From: Prostheceraeus crozeri
Lineage: Eukaryota > Platyhelminthes > Polycladida > Euryleptidae
Direction: 5' to 3'
DNA: 64,000 bases
Assembly: GCA_907163375.1 (NCBI GenBank)
Contig: CAJQUW010016926.1
Span: 118,186 to 182,185, forward strand
This document shows positions 29,377 through 40,440 of the stretch, one piece after another (the first letter of the stretch is position 1; every line of letters starts with the position of its first letter). The notes beneath the pieces are model-generated. The model made no database searches and had not been told where the DNA came from. It worked only from the letters and a program-made list of their open reading frames with translations. The translations under genes were made by a program, and so were the position numbers.

Positions 29377-30720
29377 TACATGAAACTGCATCACATTACG
29401 GCGTTTTCAAGCTCGGGGATGGAAATAGTTAATGTGCGCTTAACCAAGACGTTTGTAGTTCCGCTTAAATAGCATAATAGTAATAGTGAAATCAAAGGGC
29501 CTTGCTATTTTTGAGAATTTTACTCCCTTTTATCCTCTGATGCGGCCTGAGTAGGCGAAAATTCAGGAGTGCAAAATTCTTAAAAAAAGTAGGGCTATTT
29601 GATTTCATTATCATTATTTAACCGGTTAATAGATTAATTTTCTACATGACACATGACAAGCAACATCTTTTATACTAATTAATGCAATTTGACACTAATT
29701 ATGGACCTGCGAATTTTGAGTCGAATTACTCAGCCGAGAGATCTTGAAGATCTCGTGGATTCCTAACATGAGTAACGAACAAATCTTCCAAGCACAGATA
29801 GGCAGTTGTTCATTAAAATGAAAAAACGTCAGATGAAATTTTTCGGACTTGTTATGAGAAAAAATTTAAGAAATCTCGCAACCATCAGAATTGTGGACAG
29901 TAAGCGAGCTGTAGGTAGACAAAAACTAAGTGCACCATTTGTGAATACGACATCAAAATAGTGAAGTCCATCATCCATTGAATAACGCTATCCAAGCAGC
30001 GAAATATTGAATAAATGGAGAAAGCTAGCCATGTCATGATCTCTACGTTCCGGTGGAATATTGGCCAAAAGTAGCAAATTGTAAGTTAGTTTTAATGAAT
30101 ACGAAAGAATATAGGGATATCAAAAACGTTTTTGGATAGCTATTGAAAGATACATTGATACCATGGCACTCAATGAAATATGCAATCAAATTAGCGTCCA
30201 TTTTTCCAGATAAATGCAGTCCATTCTGCTTTATAACTCGCCTATTGAATGCCTATAGAATGGCATGTTTGACGCTATATTATGAGATGCTAATTTGATA
30301 TGAGACTTTAAATTGGCCTTGTTATCCCAGAAAGGCAGCCTGCCGGTCTGGCAATATAGGCTGGCAACCTCAAGCTTGTAGAAGTCTCTTGAATCTCATC
30401 TGTGACTGGAAACGTAGCTTCCATCAATCGCTCCTATAACTAAATCCAGAGCCCTGGGAAGCACAAATTTTCCCAGATTCTATTGTTCTTATCTTAATTT
30501 TCAGAAAGCAAAAGCACTGTCCGCCATTAACATCCTTAAATAATTCATTCACGCAGAATTCACAACAATATATACTCATTGACAAAATTTTTTAAACATT
30601 TACTTCTTTAACTTCTTTCATTTTTGACTTGTATATACATATACATGTATGTATGATACCTTGATAATTTAGTCACAATCTCCACCAAGTCGCTAGCACA
30701 GAAAAACAGCGCATCTAGCA
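29377..30720. other. intronic or intergenic DNA, no gene supported
   Basis: A+T-rich; no frame with a recognisable domain and no clear repeat boundaries were found. Confidence 0.5.
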
Positions 30721-30729
30721 GATTCAACT

Positions 30730-31742
30730 TTAATAGCGCGTGTGCCCCCCTCTAGCTCCAATACATTCAGTAATCCGAGATGGCATGGATTCACAAAGTT
30801 TCTGAATGAAGGATGCTTCAAGGAGAAGCCACTGCTCTGTCAGTCTTTCAGAGAGAATCTTCAGGGACACTGGTGGAAGTGAATAGCGGTCTCTCACTCG
30901 CCGCCCAAGCTCGTCCCAGACTTGTTCAATGGGTGACAAGTCAGGTGAGCGTGCAGGCCAGTCAAGGGTTTGAATGTTCAATCTCCTAACAGTGGCAATG
31001 ACAGCCGAGGAGCGATGTGGTCTTGTGTTGTCGTTTTGGAAGACGAGATCCTCCACCCTGACCATTGGGGTAACAACAGGAAGCATAATTTCATTGAGAT
31101 ACCTCTCTTCAGTCAACGTGCCTTTGATGATGACTGCTGTCGTTCGTCCGCCATGCCAAATGCGACCCCACAGCATAACACTTCCACCACCATATCTGTC
31201 GTGTTCTCTAATACAGCATGGGGCAAAGCGTTCACCTGGAAGACGATGTACTCTGACACGACCGTCATTGAAATCCAGAGTGAATCTCGATTCATCGGTC
31301 CACAAGACTTTCTGCCAGTGATGGTCATTCCATCAGCGATGGGCATCACACCAGGCAATTCGTCGTCTGCGGTGCTCAAAACTCAATGGAATTAGGACAG
31401 CTGGTCGTCGCGATTGAATTCCAGCTTCTCGCAATCTTCGGTAAGCCGTTCGAACGCTACAGTCTATATTTGAGGCACTCTTCCAGTGTACGACTAGCTT
31501 TGGGACTGACACAAAACTATTCCTCTTTGCAGCTAAAACTAGACGTGCGTCTGTCCTTCCTGCAGACTTTCTTGGTCGACCAGATCCCTTATTCTTTTTA
31601 ACATCTCCTTCTGCTGTCCATCGACACCACCACCTCCAAACAACGACTCTCGATAGTTGCAGCTCATCGGCAACACTCGCACAACTTCTCCACAACGAAT
31701 TATTCCAATAGCCATACCTCTGGTAAACTGATCGTGTGCCAT
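30730..31742 (-). pseudogene. Tc1-like (DD34E) transposase, lightly damaged
   Basis: The transposase reads on the minus strand from 31742. The N-terminal helix-turn-helix begins MAHDQFTRGMAIGII, then shifts frame to continue as VADELQLSRVVVWRWW and the GRPRKS linker. The catalytic domain has WTDESRF (first Asp), FQNDNTRPH (second Asp) and RSPDLSPIEQVWDEL (Glu), with exactly 34 residues between second Asp and Glu. Besides the early frameshift there is one in-frame TGA near 31334, just before the first catalytic motif. Terminal inverted repeats were not found by eye in the flanks. It is probably an inactive insertion in the integrin-gene region. Confidence 0.85.
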
Positions 31743-31879
31743 TTTATTTTACAAAAGCTGGATTTCAGTTCACGTTTATGTTCAATTTGTAAAAGCAATT
31801 GTGACAGTTGTATCGCATAATTATTTACACCAAATTGGTAAAGCGTCATTTTACAATACGAGGTAAACTTTCTGTGTGT

Positions 31880-31983
31880 GATAATTAACAGACTTGAGGA
31901 TTTCCATGCCGAGAAAGTACGAGGATGCGAAGCATCCTCGTACTTTCTATGTGGCATGGAAATCTGGAAGTCTGTTGATTATC
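31880..31983. repeat. 104-nt long hairpin
   Basis: Arms 31880-31928 and 31932-31983 pair almost perfectly around a 3-nt loop. The inner 20 bp (AGAAAGTACGAGGATGC and complement) are perfect, a 3-nt bulge follows, and the outer ATTTCCATGCC and CAGACTT blocks pair too. A phrase near it, GGTGTTGACTAAAGAGTGG with TTTCCATGTCAT, recurs by the next hairpin. Confidence 0.8.
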
Positions 31984-32287
31984 AACATAGATTTTACAGT
32001 ATTTCTCGAAATCCAATGTGCCTTCATAGATGTCAAGATTTCTATTACCGGTGTTGACTAAAGAGTGGGTTTCCATGTCATAGAGAAAGAAATTCATAGA
32101 AGTCCGTAGGTGTCAAGATTTCCGTCACAGGCATCGAAATTAGAAATACCGTATGGCCCAGTCAAACAAGTAAAAGCAAATTCCACAACTATATCTACAC
32201 CATGAGAATTTAAAGAAGAAGGAATACAACAATCGTATCATAGAAGTTGACCAAGGTTCCTTTTCCCCTTTGATATTTTCATGTACA

Positions 32288-32470
32288 GGTGGGATGGGAA
32301 CAGAAGCAAAGAATTTATATAAAGAATGGCAGCGAAGATCAGCGCAAAGAAGGGGGAGAAGTATAGCCAAGTGATAAGATTCATAAGAACGAGATTGAGA
32401 TTTGACATTTTAAGAACATGCGTTATTTCATTGAGAGGAGAGAGAAGTGGAAGCAGACATGACGAGTTAA
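32288..32470 (+). pseudogene. fragment of a conserved mobile-element polyprotein tail
   Basis: Short segments read GGMGTEAKNLYKEW and, nearby, SQVIRFIRTRLRFDILRTC with LRGERS. I recognise this TRLxFxxLR...LRG pattern from the C-terminal part of invertebrate mobile-element polyproteins, without being able to name the family. Only about 60 residues are visible and the piece is decayed. Confidence 0.3.
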
Positions 32471-32535
32471 GAACATTTCATGATTTGGATCTCGATTACC
32501 AAACATTTAGTTTTGAATTAGTCTCTATGATCACA

Positions 32536-32602
32536 GACAGGGAACCCTAGTTATCGAACCTAGCTTGACAAAGCGTAGCGCAGATAACTAGGGTTCCCTG
32601 TC
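32536..32602. repeat. 20-bp perfect inverted repeat with 27-nt loop
   Basis: GACAGGGAACCCTAGTTATC at 32536-32555 and its exact complement at 32583-32602. It is followed by GGTGTTGATTAAGAGTGG and TTTCCATGTCAT, also found near 32048 by the previous hairpin. Confidence 0.85.
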
Positions 32603-32609
32603 ACAGGTG

Positions 32610-33715
32610 TTGATTAAGAGTGGATTTCCATGTCATGTACTTTAGAACGAAGTTGGATATTTTAAAATTCAAATAATTTGACAACATTAATGCTGCGCTT
32701 AGATATGCTTCACATTCAATTAAGAAATGGAAGCGTTTACATCTAACGGAAGATTTGCATCCACAACGCCTGAAAAACCAGAAAAATGCATATCAAATGC
32801 CACTCCTATAAACACGATCAACAAATCAAAATGGACGATGAATGTTTTTCAAACTTGGTTGGCAGATTGGAAACGATGATATACCAAAAGTCCTGAAAAA
32901 GTAGAAGAGTTCATCACCTAGGAGTTAGACTACTGCCTTCGATATTTCTGGTGCGATGTTAGAAAAGAAAATAGACAGCAGGATTTATTTAGATTTTCTA
33001 ATATCGATGGTTTCATATCAAACAGTAGTTTGCGAAGAACGGCACAGAATAGGCTCCTGATAGGTGGTGTGCCAGACGCAGTAATAAAAAAGAAAACTGG
33101 AAGAATCAGTGAATCTGCGGACTTGGCATATGTTGAACCGAAACTGTATGAAAGGGAAATGTCACCAGCGCTATATGGAGCGCTGAAGCACTGTCCAGCT
33201 ATTCAAACAAATAAGTGAGCATTTCTTCATCAAGTGACATGCCAACTCCTGTCACGTTCACAAATTGCAGCAATTGCTCAGTCACAATAAATAACAATTT
33301 CTAAAATTGAAATCCTTATCAGTGAGAACTTTTCAGCGTTTTATATTTTGCTATTTTTGTGTCACAGAATGTCTTAGGACAGTCTCTAGAGAAAGTCCTC
33401 GTTAAATGTTCAATGATATTTGTAGTAAATTTTACCAAGTTGTTCAATTAAAAATGGATGCTATGATAATCAGTATTTTCTACAAAAATAATTTCCCATA
33501 GTATGCGGGACATAGAACCATATACTGTAAAATCTATGACGAGAGAGCGCAGCGATCGAGTCATAGAAAGTTTACGAGTATTGTAAAAAGCTTTGCCAAT
33601 GAGTGTATGTAATTTTATTCTATGCACAGACATAAGAAATGATGGCCATTAGAAACTTCTATGGTCATGTAGAAATCTCTTGCTCACTGGATTTGTCAAT
33701 CCGAACTTATGATAT
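32610..33715. other. no certain gene
   Basis: A 62-residue frame at 33030-33218 (IGGVPDAVIKKKTGRISE) could be the end of an unrecognised protein. A small imperfect hairpin lies at 33535-33570 (CTATGAC...GTCATAG). Nothing else is supported. Confidence 0.4.
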
Positions 33716-34774
33716 ATGAAATTTGATTCAAGAATCATAATAAAGGCTGCTACTCAAACAAACAGGCAGAGAGCGCTAAAACAAGTTATCATGAAGCGAT
33801 CAGCCAGCGAAATTATTGAAAACTTAACTCCACGTGCAAGTGCTAAGCGCTACAATAATGCGTGGGATTCTTTCATCAGATTTTCCGAGAAAGAAGATAA
33901 ACCAACAGAAAGTGACTTCATCGAATACTTCGACTACTTCCAGCGTGAGAAAAAGTATGCTGCAACCAGTTTGTGGACATTTTATTCAATGATTAACAAC
34001 AAATGTCAAGGTTTATATGGAGAAAAGCTTCAGAAAGTTCCACGTTTAACATTATTACAGAAATCGTTTGAAGCAGGTCATCAAAGAAAAACATCAAAAT
34101 TCTTTACAAAAGAAGAAATTGATACTTATTTAACTGACGCATTAGATGAAAAAGAAAATATACATAGGAAAGGTGCCCTCGTTGTTGGATTTTACGGTGG
34201 ATTGCGATGCGCAGACCTCGTTAATATAAATTGTGATGACTGCGAGTTTAGTTATACCACTGGAATGTGGATCACATATAAAGTCAGCAAACAAAGGGGA
34301 GAGGAAATACGCAACAAATTCAATATTCCTCTCGAGTATTGCAAATATCTGGAGGCATATGATAATGAACTGAGTAGATTTAATGTGGTAAGTGGAAGGA
34401 TGTTTAAAACATATCGTGGGAGAAAAGATGGTACATGGTACTATACGAAGCAGCCGATGGGGATACATGCACTGCGAAAAATTAGCTGCCATGCAGCGGG
34501 ATTTCTTCAACTACTGGAACCCGAAAGGTATACCGGACATTGCTTGCGCCGTTCTGCAGCAAATAAGCTCGCAAAGGCTAACGTTTCCTCAGTTGCTATG
34601 AAGCAGCATTTCAATTGGACATCGGAAAACACGGCAAGAAAGTATCTTGAAAACACTGACGCTTCCAAGTTAGTGTCCAAAAGAATGGCAGGTGGATCCG
34701 GTAGTGGCACCGAGAACATCTCTTCCAAGAACATTTATTTTGAAAACTGTAGCCATGTTATCGCTAACCTTTGA
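33716..34774 (+). CDS. tyrosine recombinase, Crypton-like, open over 352 residues
   Basis: The protein joins and cuts DNA through a Tyr nucleophile, judging by its motifs. The N-terminal part (RASAKRYNNAWDSFIRF, then FIEYFDYF) fits the SAM-like core-binding domain. The catalytic domain shows GFYGGLRCADL (first Arg, ~163), VSKQRGEE (Lys, ~192), TGHCLRRSAANKLAK (His-x-x-Arg, ~275) and HFNWTSENTARKYLENT (Trp/His and Tyr, ~308). All catalytic positions appear present. No reverse transcriptase or other element gene lies beside it, which favours a Crypton-type DNA transposon over DIRS or Ngaro. A domesticated host gene is also possible. A TATA box and element ends were not identified. A second Met at 33791 is an alternative start. 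Confidence 0.75.
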   Translation: MKFDSRIIIKAATQTNRQRALKQVIMKRSASEIIENLTPRASAKRYNNAWDSFIRFSEKEDKPTESDFIEYFDYFQREKKYAATSLWTFYSMINNKCQGLYGEKLQKVPRLTLLQKSFEAGHQRKTSKFFTKEEIDTYLTDALDEKENIHRKGALVVGFYGGLRCADLVNINCDDCEFSYTTGMWITYKVSKQRGEEIRNKFNIPLEYCKYLEAYDNELSRFNVVSGRMFKTYRGRKDGTWYYTKQPMGIHALRKISCHAAGFLQLLEPERYTGHCLRRSAANKLAKANVSSVAMKQHFNWTSENTARKYLENTDASKLVSKRMAGGSGSGTENISSKNIYFENCSHVIANL

Positions 34775-36264
34775 ACTGTTTTCTTGTCAAAGTAACAAGA
34801 ATAAGAGATGAATATATATGTTTGCATTATTTAAAGTATTTTTCTATGACTAAAAGGGTGTTTAACAAGACTACACTATTTTTCTAAATGGGTACAACGG
34901 GATTAGATTAAGACTACTAAGATAATAACAAAAACACAACGACACAAATCGCATAGGCCTAACTTGTTTTTTCTCCATGAACTGTAAAGTTGCCCATGAC
35001 CTGGAAAGTGCTACTTTACAGCAACACTCTATTAATAGTAAAATGGGGATGTCTATGTATGCATAGAATAAAAATTTGAAATTTGACCACCATAGATCTT
35101 TCTCCATTCTCTAATGTGTTGAATGGTAATACATAGAAAGCGAGATATTGCATCATACCTGAGAAAAAATGAAACAAAGTTCAATTCAAGCCAATGATAG
35201 TTTGTTTCATTAATTATGTCAATGAGTATATATACTAGGCTAAAATCTGCCGACTTCCAAATTCGTAACTTAATGTCATAATTGTACAAGTAAATAGGAT
35301 TACAGATATTTTGACAACTATGCTGTAAACTACTTGTATAAGCTTGAACTAGTCCAGGTCTGGAAATTGAAAATCATGAAAACTCGGGTTCATGATAACG
35401 GCGTAATTTAAAAAGTGTTCAGGAACCCGAGTTTGCAACCAGCACGCACTGTGTAGCAACATGTACGCCCGTAGCTGCTTCGACTCTTGTCTAGCAAACC
35501 GACGCCTTCAATCTCTTTGAAAGAAAATCCAACATTGCAAGATTATTGAAACTTCACGTTAAAATCGTGCCGATCGAGAAGAGATCAGTGATCACAAAGC
35601 AAAAGAAAACAATGGTAGAAATTTTTGGCCCAGCCGAAGCGAACCGATTCGATTTTTTCTCGAATTGCAATTTCGAATCGAATCGAATCTAAGCTTCGCA
35701 GGTCCCTAATACTGATATGATGTATTTAGTACTAAGTAATGCAGTGGTTGGCGGAAGAAAACGAAGGTGGGACAGAGGGCCACTAATTTCAAAAGGCAGA
35801 AATGTTTTCAAATTCCTTTATTGCGTACATTTGGTCGTAATTTACAGGACGCGGGAACGATTTTCCGTTAGGGGTGGGGCTAAAACTTACAAAAAATGTT
35901 TCAAAATGAATTATTTGATGGATTACGGAGGCATGCTAGCACAATTCACTCTGGCGGAAATTGCTTTGTTTGGATGAGATTTCGATGTTTGCTATATTAT
36001 TCTTTTGCATTCAATCTGAAGATTGTTGTTAATTTTTGGCTTCAGCTTTTTATCATCATGGCCTCTCGTCATCTTGAGTTAGGAATCAGGGATTTATTGT
36101 CCAATTCTCCCGTTATGACCATTTCTAAAGGGCCTGTTTTTCAACATGCATTATTACTTTTATACATGTACTGTATCACTGTGCTGTTGGATATGACAGA
36201 TGAAGGTTGAAATAAGAAGACAAATCATTCTAGCTGCATTTTGTGATGTAGATTTAGGTTTTGT
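34775..36264. other. intronic or intergenic DNA, no gene supported
   Basis: A+T-rich. A short run of overlapping TTCGAAT/AATCGAAT phrases lies at 35640-35700. No supported coding frame was found. Confidence 0.5.
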
Positions 36265-38074
36265 ATTAGTATAGTTCATGTTTATAAAATGTATTTTAGA
36301 AGGTATAATAACTTCTTTTCAAGCCTTGTTTCTTATCTTTCAGAAACCGTAAAATGTTTTTTGTTTAAATGTTAATCTGTTTTCACAAATGTGATATGAG
36401 TTTCAGGAAGTAGTTGTTGTAGTATTTCAGAAAGGTAAAATGAATCTCAGGAAATGTCATTTCAATTTCTGGAGGTGATAACATTATTTTAGAAATGTGA
36501 CTTGCATTTCAGAGAGTGAAATTTGTACTTCAGAATCGTGAAATGTATTTCAGAATGTACAAGATATATTAAGGAAAGAGTTACCTAAGTTTTCAGTCAT
36601 GTAAAAAGAGTTTCAGATAGTACGAGTACTTTATGTATTTCAAGACCGTGAAATCGACTTTAGAAAGTGTTGATTATATTTCAGAAAATATAATATGTTT
36701 CTCAGGAACAACAAATCTAATGAAGAAGCTAAAAGTTATACTTCAGATGACATCAGATTTTCAGAATCGAATTTCAGAGTATGTATTAGTCATTCAATAT
36801 GTATGTGAGGAAGTATTACTTACCTTTCAGGAGCAGGATGTGAATTTCCTAATGCATAATTCACATTTCAGTTTCATAAAATATAGTTCAGAAAGTTCGA
36901 TATGTATTAAAAGCAGCAAGATGTGTTTCAGACTGTGCAGAATGATTTTAAGAAAGGGCAAAATGCATTTCAGAAATCTTAAATTGATTTCAAGAAACTG
37001 TTAATTGATTTTCATTAACCAGATTTCTATTTTTTTTTTACTAAAGCTGCGAAATACAGTAGTTAGGTGACTTCCTTGTCTACACATTACATTCATAAGA
37101 ATTGCAGCACACAAGTTTTGGCAAATGATGATCCTTCTTGTCCGCTTTGCCGAGAGACCATTGCCGAAACGGAATCCGTGGAGAGGAAGACATATACAGT
37201 GTGCATGTAAACAAGAACACAGACAATCGTGACTTATCTGTGACTTATCATCGAAGCTGCCAATATGGGAGACAACTGGAGAGGATTTTCGGAAGCGTTA
37301 GGCGTGAAATTCAAAGCAGCCTATATGTGGGTCCGATCTGCTGAGTCGACTGAAAAGCGCAAAGGCGGATACAAACCGGAGAAGTTGGACGAAGAGGAAA
37401 TCGACGACATCACTACTCTTGCTAAGTTCAACCCAAGTCTTACCCTACGATCCCTTCACAGTCACGTCCTAACTACCTTCCACAAGTCGGCTTCAACCAC
37501 CATCAGTGGTAGTACACTGCAAACTACGATACTTTGCAACGTCTAGGCAGTACATCAGCAGCCAGTGACAACGAACAGTGCTCAAAACAAGGATTTGAGA
37601 AGAACATACGTCCGTGGTCTCAATGACTATATCCGCGAAGGACGGCAAGTGGTCTGGGCCACTACCTAAAGTCGATTTCACGGTCTTGAAATACATAAAG
37701 TACTCGTACTATCTGAAACTCTTTTTACATGACTGAAACTTAGGTAACTCTTTCCTTAATATATCTTGTACATTCTGAAATACATTTCACGATTCTGAAG
37801 TACAAATTTCACTCTCTGAAATGCAAGTCACATTTCTAAAATAAATGTTATTCACACTCCAGAAATTGAAATGACATTTCCTGAGATTCATTTTACCATT
37901 TCTGAAAAATACTACAACAACTACTTCCTGAAACTCCATATCACATTTTCTGAAAAACAGATTAACATTTAAACAAAAAGCATTTTACGGTATTCTGAAA
38001 GATAAGAAACAAGGCTTGAAAAGAAGTTATTATACCTTCTAAAATACATTTTATTAAATATGAACTATACTAAT
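36265..38074. mobile_element. Tc1/IS630-like element with ~400-bp terminal inverted repeats
   Basis: The left arm (36265-36662) and right arm (37668-38074) are inverse copies over about 400 bp, starting ATTAGTATAGTTCAT. The arms consist of loosely repeated ~30-bp phrases such as TTTCAGAAAGTGAAAT. The ~1-kb interior holds only the N-terminal half of a transposase. TIRs this long are unusual for the superfamily. No target duplication beyond a possible TA is visible. Confidence 0.8.
37138..37670 (+). pseudogene. N-terminal half of a Tc1/IS630-type transposase
   Basis: The readable part is WRGFSEALGVKFKAAYMWV, then KRKGGYKPEKLDEEEIDDI and NPSLTLRSLHSHV: a helix-turn-helix, linker and second helical domain. 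After a frame change comes KDLRRTYVRGLNDYIREG and VVWA, where the first catalytic Asp of the family should follow, but sequence runs into the right repeat instead. The whole catalytic domain is missing. Such a product could at most bind DNA. Confidence 0.65.
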
Positions 38075-38159
38075 TTATCGTTTTTATTAAATACACAGCA
38101 CTCAAATGAAATGTAACTTATGATTTCTCGAATAAAAGCTCGAGTAGACCTCAAAGTAA

Positions 38160-38745
38160 AGGCATACATGGAGGCCTATGTTGAGTCATCTGTCTTAGAT
38201 GAAGTATAGAAGTGTTAATCTGACCCCAGTGGAAATTGACAGTGGAGTTGACCCACCACTGGAATTGAAACTTATGCAATTATATGCGATCTGGTATTAG
38301 TTTCAAGCTGCATCCTGTACTTTCAGCTGATATTGCCTGACGTGCAGCTTATAGGTTTTACTTTTGGGGTGTTACTATTTAGAGTGTCTGTCTGAAGATC
38401 CCACCACTGAAAATGTCGGTCATTGTTCATCTCTGTTGAGGTGGATCATAGACAAATGGATTTGGCACTGGGGGTTTTTTTATTTATCAGCCTGTACCCC
38501 ACTCAGCTGATCTAGCCTAGCTGAAAGCTTTATAACGTTGGGGGCGAACCATGGGGTGTCTGTTAGTTGCCCCCACCACTAAAAATGTCTGTCATTGCTA
38601 ATCTCGGATTCCTGGGATTATAAGGAACAATTTGGCATTGGTTTCAACCTGTACCCCTCTCAGTTATTCCAGATCAAGGATAGCTGATGATATAACAACC
38701 CTTCGATGTTTGGAACATCAGGAATGCTGTTTTGCTTTGTAGTGT
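38160..38745 (+). repeat. imperfect tandem repeat, unit about 190 bp
   Basis: CCACCACTGAAAATGTC-like, CTGTACCCC-like and TTTGGCA(C/T)TGG phrases recur at about 190-bp spacing through two and a half units, with many differences. Confidence 0.6.
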
Positions 38746-38836
38746 TGTATCCACTATCACCTATCACGATGTAATCTTAAACAGATCTTCATTGTAGTCA
38801 TCTACAAATAACTTATCACATTTATTTGTTTTTCAG

Positions 38837-39760
38837 GGCACCGGTTCGACCTCGATTCATCATCCGCTTGCGAAATGGCGTGCGATTTATTGGAATCAAA
38901 GCTATATTTGGCCAGAACCGAATGCAATGCTTTGAAAGAAAGAGACTTACGTAGTTTGCAATATTAAAAGACAAAGATCTTCGATTTCGTGATGTTGACA
39001 TTTATTTAGATGCTGGTGGATATTTCAAGTTCCTAAATCAATTTACAATGGAAGCACAAAAAATCGTGGAGATACCAAAGCTGCAACCACCGCCGGGCGA
39101 TTTTCGATTTAAAGATGACAAGTGCATCATTTGAAATGGATCCAAGTGATGATCATGCTCAGATATCCTACATCCCTGTTTATCGATCAACAGTTTGCAT
39201 TGAGTAGTGGTCAATCTCAACAAACGTGTCATAGATGACCGAAACACCTCTGTTTATATTCGCAATTGATGCTCGCGTCTTCGTAGATCAAGTGGGTCCC
39301 GCGATGCGCCATGATCTACCAATTATCAAATTTCGGGCCTGCTCCGGCTAGTGATATAAGGGTCAATATAACCGTCCCTGTCGCTTCAGAAAACGGTGAT
39401 TATCTCATTTACTTTTTCAAAGAGGTGAGAACCAATGCCGGAAAAGGACGATCCGAGTTGACCAGTACCAATGTCTTTCCTCGTATTATAAGTGAAAGTG
39501 GTAGATCTGTCGGCATGTGCACTGTACCTAAAGAATATCCTCAATCCTCGTCGCATAATTGTTATCGAAACACACGGAGAACACGTGAAGACAATTACTG
39601 AGATAGGAAATTTGACGGCAAACTAACTCACTACAGGAATCGAAGATCGGGGCTGATTCTGTTCAACCAACAAGAAGCCATGTATGGTGGCAGACTTGTT
39701 GCCACAGTCGATCTCAAAGAGTTCATCGCATGTGGTTCGTATATAGTAGTTGCTAGTTGA
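38837..39760 (+). pseudogene. integrin alpha-like C-terminal region, decayed
   Basis: An acceptor-like TTTGTTTTTCAG ends at 38836. Segments in changing frames follow: IIRLRNGVRFIGIKAIFG, DVDIYLDAGGYFKFLNQF, and at 39311 IYQLSNFGPAPASDIRVN, the YxLxNxGPxP pattern found in the last calf domain of integrin alpha chains. Near 39680 a frame reads YGGRLVATVDLKEF. Frames change and stops intervene, and no transmembrane helix or GFFKR tail is visible. It is either the dead 3' part of the gene that starts at 24944 or a region with many sequence errors. Confidence 0.45.
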
Positions 39761-39816
39761 TACAAGTATAAAATCAATAATACAAATTAAAAATCAACTT
39801 TCTGTGCTTCATGATG

Positions 39817-40440
39817 ACACTAACACTATTTATTAAATTTATTCATATAATCCTCCTCAAACCTCATAATCCAATCCATCCCCCATCTTACTCTTCCACA
39901 ATTTTATCCACTTCTAATCCCATCCTTTCTACCAACATACAACCACACCCCCCCCAAAACAAATTCCTTAAACATACATACCAACCACATTTCACAAAAC
40001 TTCACTCATACATACATCAAAATATCAAAATATTAATTCAATCATAACTAAACATATTATTATAAATACTTCAAATATAACTCTCTTCTCGAATAATCAC
40101 ACTAACCCCAACCCCCAACCCCACTAACAAACTACCCTCTCTCACTCATGTCACACCTCTCTAAACACTTCTTTATTCCCACACCTCCCAACTACATAGT
40201 ACCCCTCCAATTCTCTCTAGTTGTGTGTCACTCATCCTACACTAATCATACATTAATAGATCCTCTTGTTTTGTACTACCTCATATAAGATCTCACCCCC
40301 TCCTCTATATAATAGATACACCTCTTACAACCCCCATCCCACACCTCATCACGCCCACTCTCCAGATACCACCCTAACTCCATCTTATTCTGTGTCCTTT
40401 TATATCTAGAGATGTGATTATTTTAATTTTTTACATGTAG
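39817..40440 (+). other. G-free and G-poor tract
   Basis: From 39817 to 40090 the plus strand has no G at all (274 nt of A, C and T), and to 40440 only about one base in twenty is G. The tract is C- and T-rich but not a simple repeat. No gene is supported; an open frame at 39811-40047 is a by-product of the composition. Confidence 0.9.

Noticed and set aside
36633-37004. 123-residue frame in the Tc1-like element's left half
   Set aside because: It runs through the ~30-bp phrases of the inverted arm and has no domain.
39811-40047. 79-codon frame in the G-free tract
   Set aside because: Without G two of the three stop codons cannot occur, so openness carries no information.
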